From Endozoicomonas sp965261315 (GTDB lineage: Bacteria; Pseudomonadota; Gammaproteobacteria; Pseudomonadales; Endozoicomonadaceae), in assembly GCA_965261315.1 (NCBI GenBank), contig CBDHDM010000049.1, positions 1-64,000 on the forward strand: a DNA stretch of 64,000 nt. Reading direction: 5' to 3'. A program made the position numbers and the translations under genes. Positions 26,108 through 34,891 of this stretch are shown here, piece by piece; position 1 is the stretch's first letter; the number at the start of each line of letters is the position of its first letter. The notes under the pieces are model-generated. The model had not been told where the DNA came from. It ran no database searches and saw nothing but the letters and a program-made list of their open reading frames with translations.

Positions 26108-27292
26108 ATGCTCTCTAACGGGATTGAGGGATCTAGTGAAGTTGCAATCGTAGATATTAGAGAAACTGGCGCTGACCGGTCTCGTCCCGCGACTAGCTGG
26201 AAAGGGTTCTTTATATCGGAAAGTCACAGCACTGTGTCGAAGCTGGCAGCATCAGGGATTTGCCTTGTTGGTGGTATTTGTACAGGTATTGGTATCCAGC
26301 AAAGAAGTCATGCCATTTATATTGTTTTTCCAATCCTTACTCTTATTGCAGAGACGGCTTATTTTGGTTGCAGAGCATATAATTATTTTAAAGGTAGAAA
26401 TCATAATTTTGAAGAATTAGAAGGCCTCATTACAACAAGGACAAGAGGAGGAGTAGCTAACGATAGAATTATGCCTGAAGGTTCAAAGTGTGTATATGAA
26501 GAAAAACTTGTTTTATCAGTAAATAATTTGAGCGCTATGGATTTTTTGAAAAGCTTTGAGGCTAACTACTTTAGTTCCGGTGATTCGGGTTTTGAGTCTC
26601 AGGTGAAATTATTCCAAGATCTAAAAAACAGGTTTCCAAACTATTTTTCAAGGCATGAAGAAATAAACTCGCAATTCATACTAAAAGATAAAGAACAATG
26701 CAAAACAGTTCTGGAGGGGGTTTTTAATTGTTATAGACAAGAATTTAATAAAAAAAGTGAGTATCGAATTCTAGTTACCATTGATGATGGTGATTGTTTA
26801 TACGATGCATTATGGCAAGGGCTGAGTCCTGACATGAAAGAAGATCTATTACAGAAATACCAAGAAGAAAGTGATGAGCAAGCAAAGCAGGCAGAGAGTG
26901 AATATTCTCCATATTTTGCTCTTAAAGCTCTGCTATGTGAGGTCGCTGATAAAGAAAAGTATAGAGTAACCATTTTGAAAAATGGTGAAGAGTTGGGGGC
27001 TACATCATATAGTTCTATCGATGGTTACAAATGTTTAATAAAGGATAAAGGTAAGTTTTGGGGACGACATAATATTGAAGGTAAAATTCTAGCAGAAGAG
27101 CTTGATCTCAATCTAACCCTAATTGCTGGCTGTGATTATAATCAACAGGCAGGCTTTACTTGTTGGGAAGATGAGCAGATCTATGTCAGCAAAACAGCCA
27201 AGAGCACGCTCTATATTGAAAATAGTCATCAGCATTATAGTACAGCTCAAAAGCAAGTGAATGGTAGTAGTAATGATGTATCTATTACGTGA
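26108..27292 (+). CDS. membrane-anchored OTU-like cysteine protease, candidate effector
   Basis: This has 394 residues, with AGGAG 7 bp before the ATG. Two adjacent hydrophobic helices (about 46-63 and 69-91) form a hairpin anchor. From about residue 220 an OTU (ovarian-tumour) deubiquitinase-like domain appears: TIDDGDCLYDALWQGL contains the Asp226/227 and Cys230 of the OTU D-G-x-C motif, WGRHNIEGKILAEELDLNLT matches the central helix, and ENSHQHYS near residue 376 supplies the expected His-Tyr. OTU enzymes in intracellular bacteria cleave host ubiquitin. The gene is strikingly AT-rich compared with its neighbours, suggesting transfer. Activity and secretion are inference. Confidence 0.75.
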   Translation: MLSNGIEGSSEVAIVDIRETGADRSRPATSWKGFFISESHSTVSKLAASGICLVGGICTGIGIQQRSHAIYIVFPILTLIAETAYFGCRAYNYFKGRNHNFEELEGLITTRTRGGVANDRIMPEGSKCVYEEKLVLSVNNLSAMDFLKSFEANYFSSGDSGFESQVKLFQDLKNRFPNYFSRHEEINSQFILKDKEQCKTVLEGVFNCYRQEFNKKSEYRILVTIDDGDCLYDALWQGLSPDMKEDLLQKYQEESDEQAKQAESEYSPYFALKALLCEVADKEKYRVTILKNGEELGATSYSSIDGYKCLIKDKGKFWGRHNIEGKILAEELDLNLTLIAGCDYNQQAGFTCWEDEQIYVSKTAKSTLYIENSHQHYSTAQKQVNGSSNDVSIT

Positions 27293-27376
27293 TATCAGTG
27301 GTTAAAAGCCTGAGCTTGTTTGATAGATTCAGAACAACCACTGGCAAGAGCCAGTAGTTGCAGTTTGTTGACAGTC

Positions 27377-27877
27377 TTATGCAATAGACAGCTTTTTCAA
27401 AGCTTCAAACTTTTCCAGTTGCTCAGGGAAGAAGTTCTTCTCTTTATCCCTACGCAGATAAACTTTAAACAGCATACGCCCCTGCTTGCTCAGGAATTGA
27501 ACGGAGCGGGTTTCTACACCGTGGAATGGCTTGCTGACCACAGCGATAACGGCAACATTATCAACCTTCAGGTGTCCTTTAAGAGGCGTGCGTCGGTCAC
27601 TCAGGTTGTAGTAGCCAAACTTCTCTCCCCCTTTCGGGAAATGGCCAACCATCTCAAAAATGGAGCCATCCACATCAATCACCAGAGTCAGTTCACCCCA
27701 GGTTTTGATATCCCGCAGTATATCCAGATAATGGCTGGCATCGATTAGTGTCACCATATCAGCAGGCATTGCCTGAATAATTTCCAGTTCGGTGGCATTC
27801 AACTGGTTGGCAATTTCTGCCGGTAAAATCGCCGGGTTTTCCGTCAGAATATCCTGCACCTGTTTGGCCAGTGTCAT
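27377..27877 (-). CDS. hutX: haem-utilisation protein HutX/ChuX family
   Basis: This 166-residue cytoplasmic haem-binding protein of the HutX/ChuX/HugX family acts as an intracellular haem carrier. Typical segments are LTLVIDVDGSIFEMVGHFPK, GYYNLSDRRTPLKGHLKVDN and QGRMLFKVYLRRDKEKNFFP. Its ATG overlaps the hutW stop (ATGA), so both are translated together under the Fur box at 29276. No HutZ-type oxygenase is seen nearby. Confidence 0.9.
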   Translation of the reverse strand: MTLAKQVQDILTENPAILPAEIANQLNATELEIIQAMPADMVTLIDASHYLDILRDIKTWGELTLVIDVDGSIFEMVGHFPKGGEKFGYYNLSDRRTPLKGHLKVDNVAVIAVVSKPFHGVETRSVQFLSKQGRMLFKVYLRRDKEKNFFPEQLEKFEALKKLSIA

Positions 27878-29253
27878 GCCGCTTTCTCCGTGTTTTGTCC
27901 GTCTAATGGATGTTGTTCAAGAAAATTAATCAATGCCTGGTGCATGGTGACGTTCCAGAATTGCCCGGGTAGCGTCAGGTCGAGAATGCCATGGTGAATA
28001 GTTGCCAGACCGTTCTCCTGCCATGCTTCGAACAGAGGCATGCAGTGGTCACTCATACCTTCACCACCCGCATGGTTAAGCTTGGCAATGTCCAGCCAGC
28101 CACGGTCAAATCCGGAGCCGATCGTTCCCAGAAGCGGTTTGTTGCCTGTAGATTTGCTCATCATCATGATGGGTTTCTTACCTGCATCCAGTGCTTCGTA
28201 ATAGGCCGGTAGGGCTCTGAGACTCATTGCATTGTGCCCGGCAAAGTTACCACCGGCACCGGAACCAAAAGGCATGATCTCGGCACCCGACTTTACGCCG
28301 TGGTTATATATGTTCCGCTCGCGGGTATCCCTTCCCCAGTGGCTGACACTCAGTCGGCCCACTCTATGGGAGCTCAGGGTTTCAACGCCCATACGGAACA
28401 TTTCAGCGCGCTCTGGAGAGCTTGCTGGCTCTGGCATGGAGCCTTTTTCAATCGACTGTTTCATTCGGCTGGAACCCAGCAGAATCAATTGATAAAGATC
28501 TACACCATGAGCTTTGGATTGCAGAAAGGTATGAAGGTCTTGCTCCCAGTCATCCAGGGTTTGACCAGGCAAACCAAACATCAGGTCTACGACGACCGCT
28601 GCGTTGTTGAGACTGTTAAAGTAGTCCAGTCTTTCCAGCAGAAATTCACCGGAATCAATGCGGCTCATGCGACGGCGCAGTGTCGTATTAAAACTCTGTG
28701 CTCCCAGGGAGAATCGGTTAAACCCTGATTCCAGACAGGCAGCAATTTTGTCATTGTCAAAGCCATGAAAACGACCCTCGAAGGTCATTTCCACGTCATT
28801 GGTCAGTGGCAGGGATTCACGAACCGCATTGCCAAGGCGAAGGATTTGTTTTGGGGTCAGATCGGTGGGTGTTCCGCCACCAAAATAGACGCCATGAAAC
28901 AGGCCTTCCTGTGTCCAGGCATCCTGTGCCGACATGCGAATTTCCCGCTCCAGATAATCAACGTAGCGGGCTATTTCATCTTTCTTGGTGGTGTTTTGAA
29001 AGAAACCACAATAAGAGCAATGGGTTCGGCAAAAAGGGATATGAATATAGGCAAGCCGCTTACCCTGGGCAAGTAGCTGCGGATTAGCCGGGCTATCCAT
29101 CAGTTGCCGGTATACATCCTGAGTCTGCTCGGCAGGAACCGGGATGGAGCCGCTTTGGGTATGGGCTGACTTTTTGCCGACAAAGGCAAACTTCAGTGGA
29201 TCAGGGGATGATATCCCGGTCAGCTCGGGACCCAGGGTGTGTCTGGCAACCAT
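27874..29253 (-). CDS. hutW: radical SAM haem-utilisation protein HutW/ChuW-type
   Basis: This has 459 residues. The radical SAM [4Fe-4S] cysteines are in AYIHIPFCRTHCSYCGFFQN (Cx3Cx2C), followed by YFGGGTPTDLTPKQILRLG, LGAQSFNTTLRRRMSR and LMFGLPGQTLDDWEQDLHTF. The N-terminal ELTGISSPDPLKFAFVGKK is specific to HutW/ChuW rather than HemN. The E. coli O157 homologue ChuW opens haem anaerobically, releasing iron as anaerobilin. First gene of hutWX, directly behind a strong Fur box. The gene is intact. Confidence 0.92.
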   Translation of the reverse strand: MVARHTLGPELTGISSPDPLKFAFVGKKSAHTQSGSIPVPAEQTQDVYRQLMDSPANPQLLAQGKRLAYIHIPFCRTHCSYCGFFQNTTKKDEIARYVDYLEREIRMSAQDAWTQEGLFHGVYFGGGTPTDLTPKQILRLGNAVRESLPLTNDVEMTFEGRFHGFDNDKIAACLESGFNRFSLGAQSFNTTLRRRMSRIDSGEFLLERLDYFNSLNNAAVVVDLMFGLPGQTLDDWEQDLHTFLQSKAHGVDLYQLILLGSSRMKQSIEKGSMPEPASSPERAEMFRMGVETLSSHRVGRLSVSHWGRDTRERNIYNHGVKSGAEIMPFGSGAGGNFAGHNAMSLRALPAYYEALDAGKKPIMMMSKSTGNKPLLGTIGSGFDRGWLDIAKLNHAGGEGMSDHCMPLFEAWQENGLATIHHGILDLTLPGQFWNVTMHQALINFLEQHPLDGQNTEKAA

Positions 29254-29275
29254 AATTGGATCGTTCTAAGTTAAA

Positions 29276-29294
29276 AATGATAATCGTTATTATT
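29276..29294 (-). promoter_or_regulatory. Fur box upstream of hutWX
   Basis: AATGATAATCGTTATTATT closely matches the 19-bp Fur consensus and lies 23 bp before the hutW start, where it would cover the promoter. Confidence 0.85.
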
Positions 29295-29537
29295 TGTATT
29301 TATCGGGTTGTGCGCAATTGATACAGATCAACAAAATTCAGGTGTGGAATTTCGGTTTTCCACTGTTAGTGTGGAGGTTAGCGTGGGATGAGGTTGTGTT
29401 CTTGCATGTTGAATAGGTATGGTGAGTTTGATATCAATTTATCTCTGGTGGCGGGAATATTTATTTAGTACTTGCATGGAAGACAATGGTATTAACTTAA
29501 GCTGAAATTTCTTTTGTAAAACCTTTTTTATCTAAAT

Positions 29538-29873
29538 GTGAAATTTTTGTTTTCTCTAATGAATAAAGTTGTATTTGAAGGCTTCAATAGCGAAGCAAAA
29601 AGGAAAATTGCCTTTGAAATCATGATCCCAAATAAAGAGAGGCGTTATCAGTCTGCAGGCAAGCTATTTGCAGACTTTACTCTGCATGAGAGCGGTCTTG
29701 AAATGATTTCCGAGTTTATTGAAACCGATGACGACCCCGGGTTGCGTTCTCTTGAAAAGTATATATCCCAAGTGTTTGAGAGGTTTGCTCATAGCCTTGG
29801 GCCAAAGAGTCTGGCTCCTGCAGGGAAAGAGACAGGTCACCGGAATAGACAGCCTGCTGCTGAAGCGGCTTAG
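29538..29873 (+). CDS. small hypothetical protein
   Basis: This frame of 111 residues begins at a GTG; an ATG at 29559 is another possible start. The composition looks coding up to about residue 92 (SEAKRKIAFEIMIPNKERRY, LFADFTLHESGLEMISEFIE). The end (GKETGHRNRQPAAEAA) is low-complexity. No family is recognised and no strong ribosome binding site is seen. It lies between two iron-regulated units. Confidence 0.4.
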   Translation: MKFLFSLMNKVVFEGFNSEAKRKIAFEIMIPNKERRYQSAGKLFADFTLHESGLEMISEFIETDDDPGLRSLEKYISQVFERFAHSLGPKSLAPAGKETGHRNRQPAAEAA

Positions 29874-29900
29874 TATTTTGTTCTGTAGTGCCAGCGCCTT

Positions 29901-29922
29901 GCAACGGAATGTCAACAGGCCC
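29901..29922. repeat. single diverged copy of the MITE end found at 49306-49328
   Basis: GCAACGGAATGTCAACAGGC (first 20 of 22 bp) is identical at 18 of 22 positions to the right arm of the 161-bp element at 49168-49328. No matching left arm is seen here, so it is probably a remnant. Confidence 0.4.
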
Positions 29923-29958
29923 TGACAAGGCTTGATGTCTCAGCATCAAGCCTTATCA
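29923..29958. terminator. terminator-like hairpin between convergent genes
   Basis: AAGGCTTGATG-TCTCAG-CATCAAGCCTT is a perfect 11-bp stem, extended by three more pairs outside one mismatch. It lies between the plus-strand small gene (stop 29873) and the end of hmuV (29974). There is no long T tract, so it may be a bidirectional transcription-end hairpin. Confidence 0.6.
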
Positions 29959-29973
29959 GTTTGAACAGCTCAG

Positions 29974-30762
29974 TTAATGATTCACCACAAGCGGACAATG
30001 ATAAGCGGGGTGGTCTGACACACTGACCTCAATATCAAATACCTGGCCAATGGTTTCTGGTGTCAGCACTTGGTGCGGTGTTCCTTCTGCAGCCATTTTC
30101 CCGCTCTTGAGGATCACAATCCGGTCAGAGTATCGTGCCGCCAGGTTCAGATCGTGCATGATGACCATCACACCTATTCCCTGGTCCGCTTCCTGTCGGG
30201 CCATTTTCAGGGTCAGCTGCTGATGAGCAGGGTCCAGTGCAGACGTCGGTTCATCCAGCAAAAGGTAGCGTTGGCCATGAGGGCTCTCATCCCAGATTTG
30301 TGCCAGTACCCGTGCCATATGAACGCGTTGACGTTCACCGCCGGAAAGGGTGGTGTAATGGCGGTCTTTCAGGTGTAAGCCATCGACTTTCTTAAGTGCT
30401 TCCCGGGTAATCATCAGGTTTTCATCATGATGACTGGCACAGGGGATACGGCCAAGCAGTACCACTTCTTCTACCGTAAAGGGAAAGCTCAGTGATGATG
30501 ACTGTGGCAATACACCCAGCATCAGAGCCTGATGGTTCAATGGCCAGTCATTACGGCCATTGAGTAACACATCACCTGTTGATGGTTTTCTCTCACCACT
30601 GATGACTTTCATCAATGTACTTTTACCAGCGCCATTGGGGCCGAGTACTGAGACGACTTCTCCCGGGTTCAGGGTCAGGTTGATACCCTGAAGAAGAAAC
30701 CGGTCATCAATTCGAACTGAAACGTCCCGCACTTCCAGAGTGTTTACTTCTGCTCTTTCCAT
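29974..30762 (-). CDS. hmuV: haemin ABC transporter ATP-binding protein HmuV
   Basis: This has 262 residues. The Walker A is VLGPNGAGKSTLMKVISGE, the Q-loop is LGVLPQSSSLSFPFTVEEVV, the signature is YTTLSGGERQRVHMARVLAQ, and Walker B is YLLLDEPTSALDPAHQQ with the switch histidine in MVIMHDLNLAARYSDR. It powers import of haem from the periplasm with HmuT and HmuU. It is the last gene of tonB-exbBD-hmuTUV, one base after hmuU. Confidence 0.94.
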   Translation of the reverse strand: MERAEVNTLEVRDVSVRIDDRFLLQGINLTLNPGEVVSVLGPNGAGKSTLMKVISGERKPSTGDVLLNGRNDWPLNHQALMLGVLPQSSSLSFPFTVEEVVLLGRIPCASHHDENLMITREALKKVDGLHLKDRHYTTLSGGERQRVHMARVLAQIWDESPHGQRYLLLDEPTSALDPAHQQLTLKMARQEADQGIGVMVIMHDLNLAARYSDRIVILKSGKMAAEGTPHQVLTPETIGQVFDIEVSVSDHPAYHCPLVVNH

Positions 30763-30763
30763 A

Positions 30764-31810
30764 TCAGGTAATCCTTTTACGCTGCTGCCACAACAGTGAC
30801 AGGAAGAAAGGGGCTCCCATCAGGGCAGTGACAATACCAATAGGAAGTTCTGCAGGGGCGACAATGGTTCTGGAAATCATGTCTGCTGCCAGTAACAGAA
30901 TTCCACCCAGCATGGCGGATGCTGGCAGAAGAATACGATGATCAGGACCAACGGCTAACCGGATAAGATGGGGAACCACCAGTCCAACAAAGCCAATAAC
31001 ACCACTCACAGAAACAGAAACACCCACTGCCAGCGCAGTCAGGAAGATCAGCTTCAGCTTAACTTTTTGTACATCGATACCCAGGTGGCGTGCTTCAGAC
31101 TCACCCAGCAGCAGGGCGTTCAGAACCAGTCCGTAACGACCAAGGATCAGGATAACGGGGACCAGAAGCGTGGCACAGATGATGACCAGGTCCCAGGTGG
31201 CTCCACCCAGGCTACCCATCTGCCAGAAGGTCAGGTTTCGCAGCATGGTGTCATCGGCAACGTAGTTAAGCATTCCCATGCCGGCACCGGCCAGGGCGTT
31301 GATAGCAACACCGGCCAGCAACATGGTGGCTACCGAGGTTCCATTGCCAGTGGTACCCACTTTATAAACCAGCCAGGTAGACAATAACCCGCCAGCAAAG
31401 GCCAGAATAGAAATACTATAGCTTTGGATCAATGAATGTGCGCCGGCAAACAACAATCCACCGAGGACGATGGCAATACCCGCACCCAAAGCAGCACCAC
31501 TGGATACACCAATAATACTGGGGTCAGCCAATGGGTTTCTGAACAAGCCCTGCATGGATGCACCGGCCACGGCCAGAGCACCACCCACAATTAAACCCAG
31601 CAGTGTTCGCGGTAAGCGAATTGACTCAATAATCAGTGCGGACTGATTACTGATAGAGCTGTCTGATAAACCTAACCGATCAAACAGAATGGTCAGAATA
31701 TCGCCTGCGGGAATTGGTACAGCGCCAACCCCAATGGACACAATCACCATGACTGGCAGCAGGATTGCCAGCCCGGTTAACAGCAGTGCCCCCTGATGAT
31801 TACGACTCAT
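30764..31810 (-). CDS. hmuU: haemin ABC transporter permease HmuU
   Basis: This 348-residue FecCD/BtuC-type permease has about ten transmembrane helices. Landmarks are RLPRTLLGLIVGGALAVAGA (coupling and pore region), GLFRNPLADPSIIGVSSGAA, and SGVIGFVGLVVPHLIRLAVG followed by DHRILLPASAMLGG. It forms the channel of the haem importer. Its start overlaps the hmuT stop by 11 bp. Confidence 0.94.
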   Translation of the reverse strand: MSRNHQGALLLTGLAILLPVMVIVSIGVGAVPIPAGDILTILFDRLGLSDSSISNQSALIIESIRLPRTLLGLIVGGALAVAGASMQGLFRNPLADPSIIGVSSGAALGAGIAIVLGGLLFAGAHSLIQSYSISILAFAGGLLSTWLVYKVGTTGNGTSVATMLLAGVAINALAGAGMGMLNYVADDTMLRNLTFWQMGSLGGATWDLVIICATLLVPVILILGRYGLVLNALLLGESEARHLGIDVQKVKLKLIFLTALAVGVSVSVSGVIGFVGLVVPHLIRLAVGPDHRILLPASAMLGGILLLAADMISRTIVAPAELPIGIVTALMGAPFFLSLLWQQRKRIT

Positions 31811-32717
31811 TGGAGGATGGATTACCTTCGTCTAAGTAAAAAGATTTTGCCAGAGACAGTGCAACGTCTCCCGTTCTTGGGCCGAGGCCGCCCAGCAGCA
31901 TATTGCCATCGATGGCAACAACACGGCCATTTTTACCCGCTGGTGTTTGCTTCAGAATAGGCATCTGATCCAGCAATGCTTCGGGCGTCATGTCAGGATT
32001 GCTGGTAGAGCCCGGAAAAATGATAACCTCTGGCGCCAGCAACAGCATGGCTTCATTGGAAAGTGCCTTGTACCCTTTAAACTGCTCTGCCGCAGGGTTG
32101 TATCCACCTGCCAGACCAATCATCGCGTTAGCCGCAGTGCCACTGCCGGCGATGGTTGGGGAACGGCCACCCATGGCCAGTACAAAAAGAACCGGTACCT
32201 GCTTCTCATGTTTTTTTTCATAAGACGTTGCCAGGGCTTTTGCTTCATCCAGAGAATCTTCGATATCTTCCCACAGCTCAAGGCCCTGTTGCTCTTTACC
32301 CAGAATGCTGGCCAGAGACTTGATCTGTTTTTCAATACTTTCAACAGTATGCTTCAGTGGCAAAGCCTCCACTTCAACGCCCGCGCTTTCCAGTTGTGCC
32401 AGTGTCGAAGGCGGTCCCATGTCTTCTGTACCAATCAGCATCGTTGGCTCCAGGGCAAGAATACCCTCAGCAGACAACTGTTTATGGTAACCCAGTCTGG
32501 GCAGCTGATTGACTTCCAGTGGCCAGGTGCTGGTCTGGTCTACTGCAATGACCTGCTCACCGGCACCCAGTGCGTAGATGATTTCTGTTACGCCATTACC
32601 GGCGGAAACAATACGATTAGTGTCGTGTGATTGGTGAGCTAATGCAGTGCTGGCACTCATGGCTGCAGAAGCCGCCATAACGGCGGATAGAAACAGTGGT
32701 TTAAGATTTTTCTTCAT
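31800..32717 (-). CDS. hmuT: periplasmic haemin-binding protein HmuT
   Basis: This has 305 residues, with a Sec signal (MKKNLKPLFLSAVMAASAAM...ALA). The class III substrate-binding fold shows RIVSAGNGVTEIIYALGAGE, VAVDQTSTWPLEVNQLPRLG, GYHKQLSAEGILALEPTMLI and the C-terminal lobe PTIAGSGTAANAMIGLAGGY. Haem-coordinating residues of this family would be in the YHKQL region. It delivers haem to HmuUV. The start overlaps exbD by 4 bp. Confidence 0.92.
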   Translation of the reverse strand: MKKNLKPLFLSAVMAASAAMSASTALAHQSHDTNRIVSAGNGVTEIIYALGAGEQVIAVDQTSTWPLEVNQLPRLGYHKQLSAEGILALEPTMLIGTEDMGPPSTLAQLESAGVEVEALPLKHTVESIEKQIKSLASILGKEQQGLELWEDIEDSLDEAKALATSYEKKHEKQVPVLFVLAMGGRSPTIAGSGTAANAMIGLAGGYNPAAEQFKGYKALSNEAMLLLAPEVIIFPGSTSNPDMTPEALLDQMPILKQTPAGKNGRVVAIDGNMLLGGLGPRTGDVALSLAKSFYLDEGNPSSNES

Positions 32718-33154
32718 GCGTCGCCTTTTCCATTTTCTTGTTCCATCAACACTTGCGCAGCTTCAATCTTGTGCTGGCTCAAAAACATCATCAGCTTAAC
32801 CAAATTGCCCAGAGGGGCGTCTTGATCACCGGCAATCAGTACCGTTGTGTCGGGTGCCTGTTTGACTTTTTCCAGCAACGACGTGGCAAACACTTCCCAC
32901 TGATCAAACTTCTGCTCTTCAATAGCCCATGGTTCACCTGCTTCCAGAATACTGACCGTCAACGTTTTCGGGGCCGTGGTTAGTGAGGCTTCCTGCTGGG
33001 TTGCCTGAGGCAGTTCTACTGGCAGGCTCAGAGTCTGTACATTGGCTGTGAACAGCAGAAACACCATGACGATAAACACGACATCCAGTAGAGGTGTCAG
33101 GTCCGCCATGGAGAGTGAAGCACTGGTTTCATCAATATCGTGGATACGAATCAT
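32714..33154 (-). CDS. exbD: biopolymer transport protein ExbD
   Basis: This has 146 residues. The single N-terminal helix carries the proton-channel aspartate in LTPLLDVVFIVMVFLLFTAN. The periplasmic part ends in VLIAGDQDAPLGNLVKLMMF, as in TolR/ExbD. With ExbB it energises TonB through the proton motive force. It is embedded by 4-bp overlaps between exbB and hmuT, so it is dedicated to the haem system. Confidence 0.92.
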   Translation of the reverse strand: MIRIHDIDETSASLSMADLTPLLDVVFIVMVFLLFTANVQTLSLPVELPQATQQEASLTTAPKTLTVSILEAGEPWAIEEQKFDQWEVFATSLLEKVKQAPDTTVLIAGDQDAPLGNLVKLMMFLSQHKIEAAQVLMEQENGKGDA

Positions 33155-33927
33155 GCCGCTACCGCTCCGGCATTGATAATCCTTGGGTTTTTATTGGCTG
33201 AAGGCTTTTTATCGGCTGAAGGCTCATAGGCACTCTTGCAGGTGATCGTTTCGCCAGAGAAGCCAGGAGACGTTGTCGCTAAACCATCGTCGTCCATAGT
33301 CAGACCTTCCAGAAGAAGGTTAGTGTGATTCAGTGCAAACTCCAGCTTGGAAAGGTAATGATTTGCCCAGACACCAAAACCATGAGCCGCGGCCAGTGCA
33401 GGGATAGCGATCATCAAGCCAAAAGCGGTGGTAAACATAGCCTGCCAGAGGCCTGCTGCGAGAATATCCGGAGTGACAGGGCCGACGATAGCGGCAATAT
33501 CCCGGAACATGTCGATCATACCCAGCACAGTGCCTAACAGGCCCAGCATGGGAGAAAGGACACCAATCAGCATCAACGGCTTCAGCCAGGCATTCAGGCT
33601 ACGCTTCTGCTTAAGCAGCCACAGTCCGGCCACTTCTTCACGTACTGCTTTTTCGCAGGTGTTGTGGCTCAGGAGGACAGCGACGCCCTGACGAATTCCT
33701 TTGCCTTTACAGAGGTTCTGGCAAAGATTGTTCTTGCTTTCAGCATGCTTCTCACAGCCACAGCACTGGCGCACTTCATTAAACAGCTGTGTCAGTCCCT
33801 TGCGGTTCATGGATGGCAGCAGGGCATACGTCACCAGCCGCTCAAGAATCATGGCCAGTCCCAGACAGGAGGTGATCAGTAATGGCCAAGCCATGATTCC
33901 CAATGATGCAAGATGTTCTGTCAACAT
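33151..33927 (-). CDS. exbB: biopolymer transport protein ExbB
   Basis: I start it at the ATG at 33927, which has AGGTAA upstream; the frame also runs 16 codons further into tonB. It has about 258 residues, with three transmembrane helices in the TolQ/ExbB pattern: LGIMAWPLLITSCLGLAMIL, then SPMLGLLGTVLGMIDMFRDI and QAMFTTAFGLMIAIPALAAA. A cysteine-rich cytoplasmic insert (RQCCGCEKHAESKNNLCQNL) is unusual. The C-terminal 40 residues are low-complexity (PSADKKPSANKNPR). It works with ExbD and TonB. Confidence 0.9.
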   Translation of the reverse strand: MLTEHLASLGIMAWPLLITSCLGLAMILERLVTYALLPSMNRKGLTQLFNEVRQCCGCEKHAESKNNLCQNLCKGKGIRQGVAVLLSHNTCEKAVREEVAGLWLLKQKRSLNAWLKPLMLIGVLSPMLGLLGTVLGMIDMFRDIAAIVGPVTPDILAAGLWQAMFTTAFGLMIAIPALAAAHGFGVWANHYLSKLEFALNHTNLLLEGLTMDDDGLATTSPGFSGETITCKSAYEPSADKKPSANKNPRIINAGAVAA

Positions 33928-33961
33928 GGCGTTACCTGCTAAATATCTGACGTCTAAAAAT

Positions 33962-34660
33962 TCAACTGATTTCAAATGCGACGGGGATATGCACCCGGGA
34001 TTTCACAAATCGGCTATTGCGTTGCTCTGGCTTGAATGACCAGCGTTTAACGGCATCAATTGCTGCTTTATCAAGGACGGGGTAACCGGATGATTCAAGA
34101 ATGTCGACAGTAATAGGGCTTCCACGCTCATCGACAATCACATCCAGCATAACCACGCCCTGCTGATTTCTTCGCTGAGCCAGTTTCGGATAACGAGGCT
34201 CAACCCAGTCACGAATTTCCGGCTCAGTCACCATCACGGGTTCATTGCTCAGTCCTGGGGACTGGCTCTTTTCCGTGACGGTTTTCTCCATTACTGGCTC
34301 TGCAGGCTCAGTAACTTCAGGCTTTTTCTTCTCAACTGGCTTGGGCTTTTCAATGACTTTTTTGGGTTTTTTCTTTACAGGCTCCGGCTTGGGGTCTTTC
34401 TTTTTAAGAACTGGCTTAGCCTTCTCTATTGGTTTCTGAACGACCTTTGGTTCAGGCTCTGGCTTGGGCTCTTCCTTAACAACGGGCTCTTCGACCGGTG
34501 GTTTAAGTTGACTGACCGTAGAGAAGCTCAGAGAAACCGGAGCCTGGATGGAGCCCATATTGATGGTTCTGGGCTCAGATTCCTGGTGATCCAGTGCAAC
34601 CACAACGGCCACGTGGGTCGCAATGGATATCAGCAATGTGAATAAAGCTTTTTTAGGCAT
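33962..34660 (-). CDS. tonB: TonB energy transducer
   Basis: This has 232 residues. One N-terminal membrane anchor (ALFTLLISIATHVAVVVAL, with the typical histidine) is followed by a long Pro/Lys/Glu periplasmic spacer (about 55-130). The C-terminal TonB domain has VEPRYPKLAQRRNQQGVVML, LESSGYPVLDKAAIDAVKRW and FKPEQRNSR. It physically couples outer-membrane receptors to the ExbBD motor. It is the first gene of tonB-exbB-exbD-hmuTUV, behind a Fur box. Confidence 0.93.
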   Translation of the reverse strand: MPKKALFTLLISIATHVAVVVALDHQESEPRTINMGSIQAPVSLSFSTVSQLKPPVEEPVVKEEPKPEPEPKVVQKPIEKAKPVLKKKDPKPEPVKKKPKKVIEKPKPVEKKKPEVTEPAEPVMEKTVTEKSQSPGLSNEPVMVTEPEIRDWVEPRYPKLAQRRNQQGVVMLDVIVDERGSPITVDILESSGYPVLDKAAIDAVKRWSFKPEQRNSRFVKSRVHIPVAFEIS

Positions 34661-34741
34661 GACCGGGAACAGTAATAGTGTTAATCGACCTAATAACAGG
34701 AGCGTAGGTTACTCGAAGCTCAAAATGCGTTCAATAACCTG

Positions 34742-34760
34742 AATGATAATAATTCGCATT
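34742..34760 (-). promoter_or_regulatory. Fur box upstream of tonB-exbBD-hmuTUV
   Basis: AATGATAATAATTCGCATT fits the same AATGATAAT-N-ATTnnCATT pattern as the boxes before the two receptors. It lies in the divergent region between tonB and the DCC gene and could repress both. Confidence 0.8.
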
Positions 34761-34891
34761 ATTTGTGCTAATTAGTAATATCCGTTGATTATTTGATCTG
34801 GAGCACTATCCGAGCCGTAAAAACATCAAAAAAACATCTGTTTAAGACCCTTAAACGTCTTGGAAATCATTCATTTTCGGTGATCACAATT

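Noticed and set aside
27320..27748. Plus-strand frame of 142 residues opposite hutX
   Set aside because: hutX on the minus strand is a complete family member; this is its shadow.
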